64,000 nucleotides of DNA from Methanobacteriota archaeon. Lineage in GTDB: Archaea; Thermoplasmatota; Poseidoniia; Poseidoniales; Thalassarchaeaceae. The position numbers and the translations under genes were made by a program. The stretch spans positions 1 to 64,000 of the forward strand of contig PBGH01000014.1 in the NCBI GenBank assembly GCA_002720055.1, written 5' to 3'. Below are positions 1-8,646 of the stretch, piece by piece. Position 1 is the stretch's first letter, and the number at the start of each line of letters is the position of its first letter. The notes under the pieces were generated by a model. It did not search any database. It saw nothing but the letters and a program-made list of their open reading frames with translations, and was not told where the DNA came from.

Positions 1-147
1 CCTATGATGATTCACGGCTTACCGACTCTTGCTAAGATAATGCATCCCGAACTATTTTCCGATGTAGATGCGGACTCATTCCTAAATGATTACTTCTCCA
101 AATATCACGGAGTCGAGCGAGTAGGGAAATTTGTTTGCTCCCCATAG
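1..147 (+). CDS. ABC importer substrate-binding protein, C-terminal end (partial)
   Basis: The window opens inside an open frame of 48 codons that ends at a TAG at 145-147. The visible tail contains HGLPTLAKIMHPELF followed by SFLNDYFSKYHG, which resembles the C-terminus of FepB/BtuF-type periplasmic binding proteins (a stretch like HP..F.....F...Y...YG). It stops 10 bp before the permease gene and lies on the same strand, the usual order for such importers. It would capture an iron complex, haem or a corrinoid outside the membrane. The N-terminus, signal peptide and ligand residues lie outside the window, so the substrate cannot be told. Confidence 0.7.
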   Translation, partial: PMMIHGLPTLAKIMHPELFSDVDADSFLNDYFSKYHGVERVGKFVCSP

Positions 148-157
148 AGGGAAAAGA

Positions 158-1195
158 ATGGATAAAATCACCATAGCACACCAGGAAAAGACCACTCGTC
201 AACTAGTCATGGTCAGCTCACTTTGTTTGGTGACCCTCATTTTCGCTGTTATCTCTATGGGCACTGGGTCATCAGAAACCCTGGATATGACATCAACAAT
301 GAGGATTATCTTCGGCATCGATAACTCGACCGAACTACAGTCTGACATAATATGGAGATTGAGATTTCCTAGGGTATTGATGGCGATAATAGCCGGTACG
401 GCGCTGGCAACGGCAGGCGCACTCATGCAAGGATGCCTCGGTAATCCTCTAGTCTCACCGCTCACTCTCGGTGTAGCATCCGGAGCTGCTTTAGGTGCTG
501 CATTTGCAATAATTCTCGACTTCTCCGTCATACCGAATGTCGCAATTGTGGCGAACGCGTTTTTGTTCTCTTTATTGGTAGTCGGAATAATAATCCAGCT
601 CGGCAGTATGAGGTCCGTCTCAGCTGAGTCTTACATATTGGTAGGAATAGCCATAACTTTCATTGCTGGAGCCATAGTTTCCACACTGACCTATTTCGCA
701 ACAGACGCCCAGCTATCGCAACTGACTCACTGGTCATTCGGAAGTTTGTCCAGACCCACTCTTGAAGATACCATCTGGATAGGTGCCACTGTCCTATGCC
801 TAATACCGATGAGCCTAATTTTCGCATGGGACCTTAACGCAATGTCACTAGGGGGGGATGATTTCGCAATATCGACGGGCGTCGACCCCCAAACCACCAG
901 AAGAAACATTCTGATTCTTTCGGCACTGCTAACTTCCGTCATAATATCATTCACCGGACTCATAGGATTTGTCGGCCTAGCAGCCCCTCATATGAGCAGG
1001 CTAATTATAGGAAACGACTACAGGAAGCTGATACCATGCTCTGCTGTATCTGGCTCACTTCTGATGCTATTCGCTGATACCGTTGGTAGGACCCTTTTCT
1101 CCCCGATAGTTATTCCCGTAGGAATCATGCTCTCGATAATTGGCGGACCAATCTTCATGTATCTGCTGATGAGGCACAGAGGAGGAGTAATGTGA
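158..1195 (+). CDS. FecCD/BtuC-family ABC transporter permease
   Basis: This 345-residue, strongly hydrophobic protein is the membrane subunit of an iron-siderophore, haem or vitamin B12 importer. Family signs are RLPRVLMAI-like sequence (LRFPRVLMAIIAGTALATAG), the GNPLVSPLTLGVASGAALGA stretch, and the C-terminal FTGLIGFVGLAAPHMSR motif that contacts the ATPase. Length is normal for the family. The frame extends to a TTG at 131, inside the preceding gene, but the ATG at 158 follows a GAGG Shine-Dalgarno sequence and fits the family, so I chose it. Its stop overlaps the ATPase start by 4 bp (GTGA), indicating one operon and coupled translation. Confidence 0.9.
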   Translation: MDKITIAHQEKTTRQLVMVSSLCLVTLIFAVISMGTGSSETLDMTSTMRIIFGIDNSTELQSDIIWRLRFPRVLMAIIAGTALATAGALMQGCLGNPLVSPLTLGVASGAALGAAFAIILDFSVIPNVAIVANAFLFSLLVVGIIIQLGSMRSVSAESYILVGIAITFIAGAIVSTLTYFATDAQLSQLTHWSFGSLSRPTLEDTIWIGATVLCLIPMSLIFAWDLNAMSLGGDDFAISTGVDPQTTRRNILILSALLTSVIISFTGLIGFVGLAAPHMSRLIIGNDYRKLIPCSAVSGSLLMLFADTVGRTLFSPIVIPVGIMLSIIGGPIFMYLLMRHRGGVM

Positions 1196-2043
1196 GCATT
1201 TTCAACCCCGAAAAGTCATTGTCAAAGGAGTCTAATGACGAAATTGTCAGGGTGAGTAATTTGAGATTTAGCTGGGGTGAAAAAATCGTTTTACAGGACA
1301 TTAGCTTTAGTATCAACAACGGGCAGATCGTTGCGATCCTCGGTAAGAATGGGGCAGGGAAGACAACATTAATCAAATGCCTGAATGGAATACAGAAGCC
1401 AAAGGTGGGGAAGGTAGAAATATGCTCCAAGGACATATCAGAACAAAGTCTGTTGGAGCTTTCGAAATTAGTTTCCTACGTCCCACAGTCAGTCAGAACC
1501 AGTTTTCCAATGGACGTTTTTGATGTTCTCATGTTAGGAAGGAGGCCCCATATATCCTGGAGAACTTCGCCTGAGGACCTAGAAACAGTAAGCGATACGC
1601 TCAGAGAGTTCGGACTCCACGATCTCGCGTTCAGGAGATTCAACAGGCTTTCTGGTGGTGAGAGGCAGAGGGCAATAATAGCTAAAGCAGTCGTGCAAAA
1701 TCCCCGCATTTACCTACTAGATGAACCGACCAGTGACTTGGACCTCCAACACCAATTGCTGATCATGGAGAAGGTCACAGATATCATAAAGAACAGTGGG
1801 GGCCTAAAATCGGCTATTTTTGCAATACATGACATCAACATGGCGGCTCGGTTCTCAGACAGAGTGATACTGTTACATGAGGGTAAAATACTGGCTGACG
1901 GTTCACCTTCGAAGGTCATCACGCAAGATAACATAGCCACTGTCTTCGGAGTCGATTCTGAGATAACGCTTTCATCGGCAGGGTCCCGGATGAACATAAT
2001 CATTGGAGAACGTTTAAAAAAAGGTGATAGAGAAAATGAATGA
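1192..2043 (+). CDS. FepC/BtuD-family ABC transporter ATPase
   Basis: This is the 283-residue cytoplasmic ATPase that powers the neighbouring permease. It shows Walker A GKNGAGKTT (residues 51-59), a Q-loop near YVPQS (96-100), the LSGGERQR signature (153-160), Walker B YLLDEP (174-179) and the switch His in FAIHD. The start is a GTG that overlaps the permease stop by 4 bp, preceded by an AGGAGG Shine-Dalgarno. The substrate is probably an iron complex, haem or corrinoid; the HugZ-like gene just downstream favours haem or iron. Sequence alone does not settle the ligand. Confidence 0.92.
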   Translation: MSIFNPEKSLSKESNDEIVRVSNLRFSWGEKIVLQDISFSINNGQIVAILGKNGAGKTTLIKCLNGIQKPKVGKVEICSKDISEQSLLELSKLVSYVPQSVRTSFPMDVFDVLMLGRRPHISWRTSPEDLETVSDTLREFGLHDLAFRRFNRLSGGERQRAIIAKAVVQNPRIYLLDEPTSDLDLQHQLLIMEKVTDIIKNSGGLKSAIFAIHDINMAARFSDRVILLHEGKILADGSPSKVITQDNIATVFGVDSEITLSSAGSRMNIIIGERLKKGDRENE

Positions 2044-2155
2044 GAGAAGAATACAAAAAAAGGGACTAAGTGAAATGGAGACCGACTCGCTCACAAGCAA
2101 GGATACTTGGATAGGTAGTGAGGATTACGGAAAAGCGTCCGATGGTTGTGCCTAG
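2036..2155 (+). CDS. possible 39-residue small protein
   Basis: An ATG at 2036 overlaps the end of the ATPase gene by 8 bp and opens a 39-codon frame ending at a TAG at 2153. An AGGTGAT sequence lies a few bases upstream and could serve as a Shine-Dalgarno. The product is short, charged and hydrophilic, with no membrane segment or known motif. It fills the gap between two same-strand genes and ends inside the Shine-Dalgarno of the next one, which would suit translational coupling. It may equally be chance; conservation in relatives would decide. Confidence 0.3.
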   Translation: MNERRIQKKGLSEMETDSLTSKDTWIGSEDYGKASDGCA

Positions 2156-2167
2156 GAGTGATATTTG

Positions 2168-3001
2168 ATGGTGGGAGAGAAAGAAGAACAGGATAAGATA
2201 CCAAGACACCTTCCTCCAAAGGGATCTGATACCAGTAGTCAAGAGCTTCTCTATGACACAAACATACCCACTCCCAGTCACTCCGAACACGCCAGAACTA
2301 TGGTTAGTACGATTGGGACTGGGACTCTATGTACGCTTTCGACAGACCCTGCTGGTTACCCCTACGGGTCCTTTGTGACATTTGCTCTTCACGAGAACGA
2401 GCCGATATTCTTGATAAGCGCTTTAGCTGAGCACACGAAGAACCTCCAGGTTTCACCTGAGTCTTCATTATTGATAGCCGAGGCAGGTGAGGGAAACCCT
2501 CTGGCATTGGGTAGAACAACTTTGATTGGAAAATGCGAAAAAATGGCAGAAAGCGAAAGAGAATCGGCGAAATCGGTCTTCATACAGGCTCATCCCGACG
2601 CTAGTTTTTACGCTGATTTCAAGGACTTTTTCTTCTACAAGCTAGAGGTGCAGTCTGCACGTTACATAGGTGGCTTCGGGAGGATGTCATGGATAGGGGG
2701 AGATGATTGGAAGAGTGCTGAGCCTGATCCTTTGTCAGAATCTGCCGCAGGAATCATTGAGCACATGAACGATGATCATAGAGATGCCATGGTTGTGTGT
2801 TGCACTAGACTCAGCAGAGCAACAGACACCTCTGATACATTTATGACGGGTATCGACAAGTATGGTTTTGAGATGTCTGCAATCACCGATGAGGGTCCCA
2901 GGCCGATAAGACTGGCCTTCGATAGACACGCAAACACATCAGAAGAAGCTCGGAAGGAGATTGTGAAACTAGTCAAGAAAGCGAGGAATATGGCCGATTA
3001 G
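2168..3001 (+). CDS. HugZ-like pyridoxamine-oxidase-fold haem utilisation protein
   Basis: This 277-residue protein has a split-barrel, FMN-binding-type N-terminal region (about residues 35-180, with GTLCTLSTDPAGYPYGS and PIFLISALAEHTKNL) and a C-terminal DUF2470-like domain (about 195-275) recognised by IIEHMNDDHRDAM. That pair is the layout of HugZ/HutZ-type haem-degrading or haem-handling proteins. The C-terminal domain in this family contacts haem through a His; the HMNDDH segment is the matching region. It follows the iron-type ABC importer on the same strand, so it may release iron from imported haem. ATG 2168 was preferred to TTG 2165 because GGAG at 2155 is well spaced. Haem oxygenase activity is inferred, not shown. 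Confidence 0.75.
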   Translation: MVGEKEEQDKIPRHLPPKGSDTSSQELLYDTNIPTPSHSEHARTMVSTIGTGTLCTLSTDPAGYPYGSFVTFALHENEPIFLISALAEHTKNLQVSPESSLLIAEAGEGNPLALGRTTLIGKCEKMAESERESAKSVFIQAHPDASFYADFKDFFFYKLEVQSARYIGGFGRMSWIGGDDWKSAEPDPLSESAAGIIEHMNDDHRDAMVVCCTRLSRATDTSDTFMTGIDKYGFEMSAITDEGPRPIRLAFDRHANTSEEARKEIVKLVKKARNMAD

Positions 3002-3022
3002 GAGCCGGATAAAAATTCACAC

Positions 3023-4843
3023 TCACGGTACGGAAAGGACAGTTGTGGCATCTCTATTGATTAGGGGCAACTCCATTTCTGACAGGCTGGGAAGAACGTG
3101 CAATACACAAGCGTTACCACAAGCGGGGGCAAGGTAATCCATTCCTGTATCTGTCATGATCAGTCTAACTCCATTACCGGCAGGTATCAGCGCGTCTATC
3201 GCTTGAAATTCCATCATCATGGTTACCTCCTGCCCAGGAGTCACAGTCTGTGGCTCAGAGCCACCCTCATGATACCTCACATCCATAGTGGAGTGACCGA
3301 TCCGAACCCCAGTCACCAGATCCTGCATCTCAATGAAGACCTGTCCCCCATCGAACGAAGGCACTGCCGACAGATGTACTGTTGCTAGACCAGAGATATG
3401 CATATCGAAGTCGATGTTTATGTCTGGACAATCAACGATAATCGATTGATCACCACCAACACCTGGGACCGCTCCACCTACCACGGGAGCGCCTCCGATG
3501 AACACTCCGCTGCTACTGCAAGATCCCAAGGGGACATTGTATAATTCTGCGTCACTGGGAGGCCATAGCTCTTCTATTCTCCACTGCCCATCGTTTCTTT
3601 GGATCTGCGCTATTAAATCCGGCTTTTCACCGACTCCTTTCAGATAGTACTCAAACCACTCGAAGAGGTCCTGCGCCCAGTCCCACCTTGTCATATTCAC
3701 GATTGCCTCAGCCCCAAAACCACTCTCCAGATTTTCGTGCTTCTCCCACTGGTCAGGATAATCGTGCCCCCACTGTCCAAGCATTCCTCTCACATCATAA
3801 CCAACATCAAGGTAGTCAGTGTACCAGTTAGTCCCCGGAGGGCCACCGAATACCTGATGAGGATCGACATTCCAGTCCTGCATCCCCTGGACCCAGTATA
3901 TCGAGCCGTTCCAGTTTTGGAAGGCCTTGTCAATATGACTTCTCTCCTCGTAATAGTTCTGCATGTACGGGTCCATTTCGCCACCGACGTAGGTCACAGG
4001 CCCTGCAAAAAGTCCTTCGACGATATCCGGACAGACGTTATCCAGATCATCCGCATTGTAATCGACAGTACTTGAAAAGTAATTCATGTGCATAACTTGG
4101 CTTCTTGCCTCTGCGCTACCATTTTTGTATAGCAATGGATGTAATGCAGTTGTTCCTGATACAGGGACAATAGTCTTCAGGAACTCGCTACCCATTGCAG
4201 CAGCCTCCCATTGGGTTGCACCTTCGTAGGACTTTCCATACAATCCAACTTTGCCATTGCTCCATTCCTGAGACCCTAGCCACTCGACTGCTTCGTGAAT
4301 CCCAAGACCTTCACCCGCCCCCCGATAGTCAAAACAGCCAGAGGACAACTCTGTACCGAAGACGCTGACTTGGGCAAATGCATACCCATGGGGAACAAAG
4401 TTTTCGAAAATGAATTCTCCACGCCCCGTACTCACCACATTTGTAGCCGATGATTCGCTACCGGGTTGGCCATAGGAGAAATACGGGCTTATTACCGCAA
4501 TTATAGGTACCGTTTCACCATGCAAAGTGTTGTTCGGGAGCCAGTATGATAGGTGAACTACAGAGGTTTCGGGACCTATTTCCCAAATCTCGCTTGTGTC
4601 GACCTCAATATATGCCTCACGAACCTCCAGATGTGTGTATGGTCCCGTTTCCAACACATAAGAGAACGTGTGATTCATCTGCCAATCGAGATTGTGACGC
4701 TCCCATATGGACGGGTAAATAGAATCAGAATTTGACCTGCCCTCTTGATCATTGTCTCCTGAAATACAACCTGAAATGGTCGACAAGAGCATGAGAAATG
4801 ACATTAGCAGGCATAGCATAGGTGCCCTAATGGTATTCCCCAT
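3023..4843 (-). CDS. exported CocE/NonD-type alpha/beta hydrolase (X-Pro dipeptidyl-peptidase family)
   Basis: This 606-residue protein has a hydrophobic leader ending in a lipobox-like TISGC (Cys26), so it is likely a surface lipoprotein. The hydrolase core carries the nucleophile motif GKSYEG (Ser205), a possible acid in MQDWNVD and a His in QWGHDYPDQW. The C-terminal third fits the jelly-roll domain that follows the catalytic domain in cocaine esterase and X-Pro dipeptidyl peptidases. It probably cleaves Pro-containing peptides or esters outside the cell. It is monocistronic here, facing the HugZ-like gene tail to tail. The exact substrate cannot be read from sequence. Confidence 0.82.
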   Translation of the reverse strand: MGNTIRAPMLCLLMSFLMLLSTISGCISGDNDQEGRSNSDSIYPSIWERHNLDWQMNHTFSYVLETGPYTHLEVREAYIEVDTSEIWEIGPETSVVHLSYWLPNNTLHGETVPIIAVISPYFSYGQPGSESSATNVVSTGRGEFIFENFVPHGYAFAQVSVFGTELSSGCFDYRGAGEGLGIHEAVEWLGSQEWSNGKVGLYGKSYEGATQWEAAAMGSEFLKTIVPVSGTTALHPLLYKNGSAEARSQVMHMNYFSSTVDYNADDLDNVCPDIVEGLFAGPVTYVGGEMDPYMQNYYEERSHIDKAFQNWNGSIYWVQGMQDWNVDPHQVFGGPPGTNWYTDYLDVGYDVRGMLGQWGHDYPDQWEKHENLESGFGAEAIVNMTRWDWAQDLFEWFEYYLKGVGEKPDLIAQIQRNDGQWRIEELWPPSDAELYNVPLGSCSSSGVFIGGAPVVGGAVPGVGGDQSIIVDCPDINIDFDMHISGLATVHLSAVPSFDGGQVFIEMQDLVTGVRIGHSTMDVRYHEGGSEPQTVTPGQEVTMMMEFQAIDALIPAGNGVRLIMTDTGMDYLAPACGNACVLHVLPSLSEMELPLINRDATTVLSVP

Positions 4844-4939
4844 GCTTGCCTCAGTCAGCTCTCCCCAATCAACCTCTCGGAATTTCGATACAATATATCA
4901 TAACCCGGGGATATTCAGGCGGAATCAGGTGGCCTAACT

Positions 4940-5320
4940 TTGCACTACTATTTTCCTGGCATGGCTGTAGGCCTTATTTTGATGCAAACTGCCATTGTAG
5001 CCCCCAGCTTGTTCAGAAACCTAGAGATTGACGATTTCGGTAGGGCCATCAGGGATTTGTGGCCTAAATTCTTCCTTGCTTTAATTCTAATTGGAGTGCT
5101 ATCGACTACATCATTGTACTTCGAGGACGATGCGAAGCTTCTGCATTACTCCATAGGATTAACAACAATACTTCTATCACTTATCTGCTACTTACTAATC
5201 CCGGCCACAAATAAGGCAACCGATGAAGGAAACGAAAAAAAGTTCTCTATTCTCCATAGGATTAGTGTCACCTCCACAGTGATAATACTGCTATCAAACA
5301 TCATCTTTCTAATTATTTAG
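4940..5320 (+). CDS. small four-helix membrane protein (DUF4149/TMEM205-like)
   Basis: This is a 126-residue protein with four predicted membrane segments, roughly residues 5-25, 45-62, 70-88 and 108-126. The first segment, GLILMQTAIVAPSLF, recalls the start of DUF4149-type proteins, but the match is loose. The longest frame begins at TTG 4940; an ATG at 4961 would remove seven residues and leave the first helix intact. No function is known. It is divergent from the CocE-type hydrolase and about 120 bp upstream of hemH, which appears to have its own promoter. Confidence 0.6.
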   Translation: MHYYFPGMAVGLILMQTAIVAPSLFRNLEIDDFGRAIRDLWPKFFLALILIGVLSTTSLYFEDDAKLLHYSIGLTTILLSLICYLLIPATNKATDEGNEKKFSILHRISVTSTVIILLSNIIFLII

Positions 5321-5402
5321 TGTCCTATACACCGTACCTTTGGAGTATCTTATTTTCGATTTCACTGTGAACAAATACAAAAAAATGACTTTTCACTGAA
5401 TT

Positions 5403-5414
5403 ACAAATAATTAA
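5403..5414 (+). promoter_or_regulatory. candidate TATA element for hemH
   Basis: An AT-rich stretch (acaaataattaa) lies about 27-38 bases before the hemH ATG in an otherwise gene-free 120 bp. No Shine-Dalgarno is evident before that ATG, so a short or absent leader is possible. The call rests on position and composition only. Confidence 0.3.
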
Positions 5415-5440
5415 GTGGACAGTTTTGACGATAACATATC

Positions 5441-6472
5441 ATGACTAATAGGGGCGTTCTGATGATAAACGTTGGAACGCCGGATGAGCCGACGGTTGAG
5501 TCTGTGAGAAACTATCTCCGGGAGTTCCTTCTAGACCCGGACGTGATAGACGCCCCATACCTAATCCGGCAACTTTTGGTCAGAGGCATAATCCTGCGTG
5601 CGAGGCCAAAAAAGGTCGCACCCCTATACAAGAAAATATGGATGGCAGAAGGCTCGCCCCTGAGAGTTTACTCAGATAGAATAGCCGAAGCTGTATCTGA
5701 ATTACTCGATGGCATACACATAGAGCATGCCATGAGGTACGGGAATCCAAGCATAAATTACGGATTGCGTAAGTTAATGCACTCTGGAGTAGAAGAACTA
5801 CTCCTTCTTCCGATGTTCCCTCATCACGCTCAGGCAACCACCGAAACAGCATTGAAGCACGCTTACAAGGAACTGGAGAAGTTATCTTGGCACCCTACTA
5901 TAATCGAGATGGGTCACTTCCAGACAGATGAGAATTACATCACCCCGCTAGCCAGTTCGATAGAGCCACATCTTGATGATGATACGCACCTTCTTCTCTC
6001 ATACCATGGTCTTCCTGTATCGCATGTAAAGAGGATAGACAGATCAAAGGAACACTGTCAAAAGGTGGATAACTGTTGCAGCATCTCCTGCAATGCTAAT
6101 GAGCTCTGCTACGGTCACCACTGTATGGAGACTAGTCTTGCGGTATCAGATAAACTTGGATTACCCTCAGATAGGTGGTCGATTAGCTTCCAAAGCAGGC
6201 TTGGGCCGGTGAAGTGGCTAACACCATCGACCTCTGATAAAGTGAGACAGCTAGTTGAGAGAGGGGTTACTAATCTAGCAATCGTAGCACCAGCCTTCCT
6301 TGCAGACGGCCTCGAGACTTTGGAGGAATTGGACATCGGAATACGAGAAGAGTTCGAAGAACATGGCGGTAAGAAGCTCACCGTCATTAAGTGCCTGAAC
6401 GACAATCCAGATTGGATTGCAGGACTTACCGAGATGGTGCAAGGCAAGTTCACTCCGTCTGTTACTGCATGA
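5441..6472 (+). CDS. hemH: ferrochelatase
   Basis: HemH inserts ferrous iron into protoporphyrin IX, the last step of haem synthesis. The 343-residue protein starts with the typical GVLMINVGTPDEPT and has the catalytic-loop SYHGLP (His189), SFQSRLGPVKWLTP (249-262) and the DGLETLEELDI segment with the metal-path Glu residues. Between His189 and the SFQSR motif it carries a Cys-rich insert with Cys at about 206, 212, 213, 217, 223 and 228; similar Cys-rich versions are known in some bacterial HemH (for example Bacteroidetes). It is convergent with the hemA-hemY run and its end overlaps hemY by 11 bp, completing the pathway at one locus. Confidence 0.95.
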   Translation: MTNRGVLMINVGTPDEPTVESVRNYLREFLLDPDVIDAPYLIRQLLVRGIILRARPKKVAPLYKKIWMAEGSPLRVYSDRIAEAVSELLDGIHIEHAMRYGNPSINYGLRKLMHSGVEELLLLPMFPHHAQATTETALKHAYKELEKLSWHPTIIEMGHFQTDENYITPLASSIEPHLDDDTHLLLSYHGLPVSHVKRIDRSKEHCQKVDNCCSISCNANELCYGHHCMETSLAVSDKLGLPSDRWSISFQSRLGPVKWLTPSTSDKVRQLVERGVTNLAIVAPAFLADGLETLEELDIGIREEFEEHGGKKLTVIKCLNDNPDWIAGLTEMVQGKFTPSVTA

Positions 6473-7730
6473 ACAATTCGGATATTCTCTCCGCCTCATC
6501 GACAACATGCGTCACAGAAACCCCGCTAGCAGTCCATCCAGCATATGAGAAACACTCTTGATGATCCAGCAGGGAAGAAAGGTAACCAGGGGGAAATCGG
6601 GGGATTGCCCTCTCTCCTATTTTTTTGAATATGACAGGGGCTGCCTCAAAACCAATTTGATTACTCAGTGCATCTCTAACAGTTTGATCATCACCATCCC
6701 ATCTAGTATGGGGGACCATCAGTCGAAACAGCCTGTGTCCATCAGGTGCTCTATCCGAAGAATGGATATCAGACTCGTGGAGGATACCGCTTATCGGAAT
6801 ATCCGGATCCGGAATTAGGGTACCGTATCCTAATTCGACTTCATTTACCTCCTCCTTGAGGTAACCAACAGCGAAAACCGAAAGCGAACTCTCTCCGACC
6901 TCCCTGTTCGGAAGTCCCGAAGCCCAAATTATCGAGGAAAGGGGAACTCCGTAAGCTGAAGACACCTCATCCGGAGTCTTCTCGTTAACTTCCTTGATTA
7001 TATCGACATTGCTCATCTCAGAAAGCGCATCATTAAGTCCGTGGATAATATCTTCCATTCCTCCGTCCATAGATGCCAGACTTCCTTTCTTGGGTATGAA
7101 AATCGGGTACGAATCCGTAATCATCTTCCTCATTTTGCGGTTTCCAATTGGAGGATTCACACCAAAACCAGTTAGTCTGGGAAACAGGAAATTAGCATCC
7201 ACTCGCCCTGCTTTATCATTCACAATCCCCAATGTAATTGCATCCGCGATTTCCTTATTCTGAAGGACATCATAAACCGATGGACTGCCCTTCCTCGAAT
7301 TAATGAGACCTCTCAGAAATCCAAATAAACCGATCTTGAAAATTGTAGACGAGGATAATCTATGCTTACCTCCTTGGAGAATCACCCATCTAGAGGAAGC
7401 CGATTCCCTCGAGGGGTTGAAGGAATCCCCCATGCCTAGGTCGTCGACGAGCCTCCAGAAGGATGGATGGGGTCTCACTGCATTAACCGATATGTCACAG
7501 ACCCACTCTCCCTGCCTCCATGTTTCGATTACTCCACCTAGCCGATTGCTCTTCTCAAGTAGTTTGATTGGAAGATCAGGCCTAGCAGATCCGATTCGGA
7601 ACGCTATCGATAGTCCGGACAATCCGCCCCCCACTATTGTCAAACTATCCGACTCATGTAGTTCTTGGCTGACGAGTAGTGGTCTCCTAAGCTCATCACC
7701 ATGACGAATCCAGTCTTCCAAGGTATACAT
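6462..7730 (-). CDS. hemY: protoporphyrinogen oxidase, HemY-type flavoprotein
   Basis: This 422-residue protein has an N-terminal dinucleotide-binding fold, TIVGGGLSGLSIA (about 31-43), followed by the LLEKSNRLGGVIET motif seen in HemY/PPO and related amine-oxidase-like flavoenzymes, and the C-terminal AGWTASGVSVTHVVDEAE stretch that closes the FAD site. It would oxidise protoporphyrinogen IX to protoporphyrin IX, using oxygen in most members. It is the last gene of the hemA-to-hemY run, 13 bp after hemF. Because HemF is present, the protoporphyrin route is more likely than the coproporphyrin-dependent one. The N-terminus before the FAD motif is about 30 residues, longer than usual. Confidence 0.85.
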   Translation of the reverse strand: MYTLEDWIRHGDELRRPLLVSQELHESDSLTIVGGGLSGLSIAFRIGSARPDLPIKLLEKSNRLGGVIETWRQGEWVCDISVNAVRPHPSFWRLVDDLGMGDSFNPSRESASSRWVILQGGKHRLSSSTIFKIGLFGFLRGLINSRKGSPSVYDVLQNKEIADAITLGIVNDKAGRVDANFLFPRLTGFGVNPPIGNRKMRKMITDSYPIFIPKKGSLASMDGGMEDIIHGLNDALSEMSNVDIIKEVNEKTPDEVSSAYGVPLSSIIWASGLPNREVGESSLSVFAVGYLKEEVNEVELGYGTLIPDPDIPISGILHESDIHSSDRAPDGHRLFRLMVPHTRWDGDDQTVRDALSNQIGFEAAPVIFKKIGERAIPRFPPGYLSSLLDHQECFSYAGWTASGVSVTHVVDEAERISELFMQ

Positions 7731-7743
7731 ATCAAACCCAAGC

Positions 7744-8646
7744 CTAGGACCAATCTCTCGGTTTCCTCAGGACTGCTAGCAAACGTTCCTCATCGCTATC
7801 ATCAGCCACCTCGTGACAATACTCCCACCTCGCCTCTAAGGGTAAGGACATCAGTATGCTCTCTATTCGACCATCTGTCCTTAGTCCGAATTTAGTTCCC
7901 CTATCATGGATGAGGTTGAATTCAACGTATCTCCCTCTTCTAATCCGCTGCCACACTTTCTGTTCCTCGTTGAAATGCATTTCCTTCCTGCGATTTAAGA
8001 TCGGTATATAGGACTCGAGAAAGCCAGCCGCGCATTCCTTGACGAAATCAAAGCAAGCGTCTTTTCCCCCTTCATTGAGATTGTCAAAGAAAATCCCACC
8101 GACCCCTCTTCCTTCCTTCCTGTGAGTGTTGTAGAAATACTCGTCACACCAGGCTTTGAACCTCTCATAGTCAGCAATAGCATGCCGCCCGCAAATTTTC
8201 TTGTAGACAGAGTGAAAATGCCTAGCATCCTCCTCAAACAGATAAGAGGGAGTGAGGTCAGCACCGCCTCCGAACCACCAGCTTCCCTCACTCTCCCTGT
8301 CGCCTCTTTCGAAATATCGGTAGTTTGAGTGAACTGTAGGGGCCATCGGATTGCTTGGGTGTAACACAAGACTGACTCCCGTAGCAAAGAACTCTAGGTT
8401 CCCTCCCGGACCTATTACCCCGCCCATCCCAGCCGCGGCTTCCTCGCTCAGCGTACCGTGAACCATACTCACGTTTACACCTGCCTTGTCGAAGACGGAG
8501 CCTGAGGAGAAAACTCGGCTCCTCCCCCCGCCCCCTCCTTCCCTCCGCCACTCGTCTTCCCGGTAGTCGGAGTCATCGATAGACGATATCACACTGCAAA
8601 TATCGTCCTGAACTTCTCTGACCATATTCACCATTCGGTCTCTCAT
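7744..8646 (-). CDS. hemF: oxygen-dependent coproporphyrinogen III oxidase
   Basis: HemF decarboxylates two propionates of coproporphyrinogen III with molecular oxygen to give protoporphyrinogen IX. The 300-residue protein carries highly conserved blocks: GGGADLTPSYLFEEDARHFH, the RKEGRGVGGIFFDNL block, and RRGRYVEFNLIHDRGTKFGL near the C-terminus. Length is normal for the family. Its ATG overlaps the hemE stop by 4 bp. An oxygen-requiring step is informative about lifestyle: the cell must make haem in oxic water unless an oxygen-independent enzyme lies elsewhere. Confidence 0.96.
   Translation of the reverse strand: MRDRMVNMVREVQDDICSVISSIDDSDYREDEWRREGGGGGRSRVFSSGSVFDKAGVNVSMVHGTLSEEAAAGMGGVIGPGGNLEFFATGVSLVLHPSNPMAPTVHSNYRYFERGDRESEGSWWFGGGADLTPSYLFEEDARHFHSVYKKICGRHAIADYERFKAWCDEYFYNTHRKEGRGVGGIFFDNLNEGGKDACFDFVKECAAGFLESYIPILNRRKEMHFNEEQKVWQRIRRGRYVEFNLIHDRGTKFGLRTDGRIESILMSLPLEARWEYCHEVADDSDEERLLAVLRKPRDWS

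Noticed and set aside
3737..4075. 112-codon plus-strand frame inside the CocE-type hydrolase gene
   Set aside because: It is antisense to a conserved gene and shows no motif or ribosome site.
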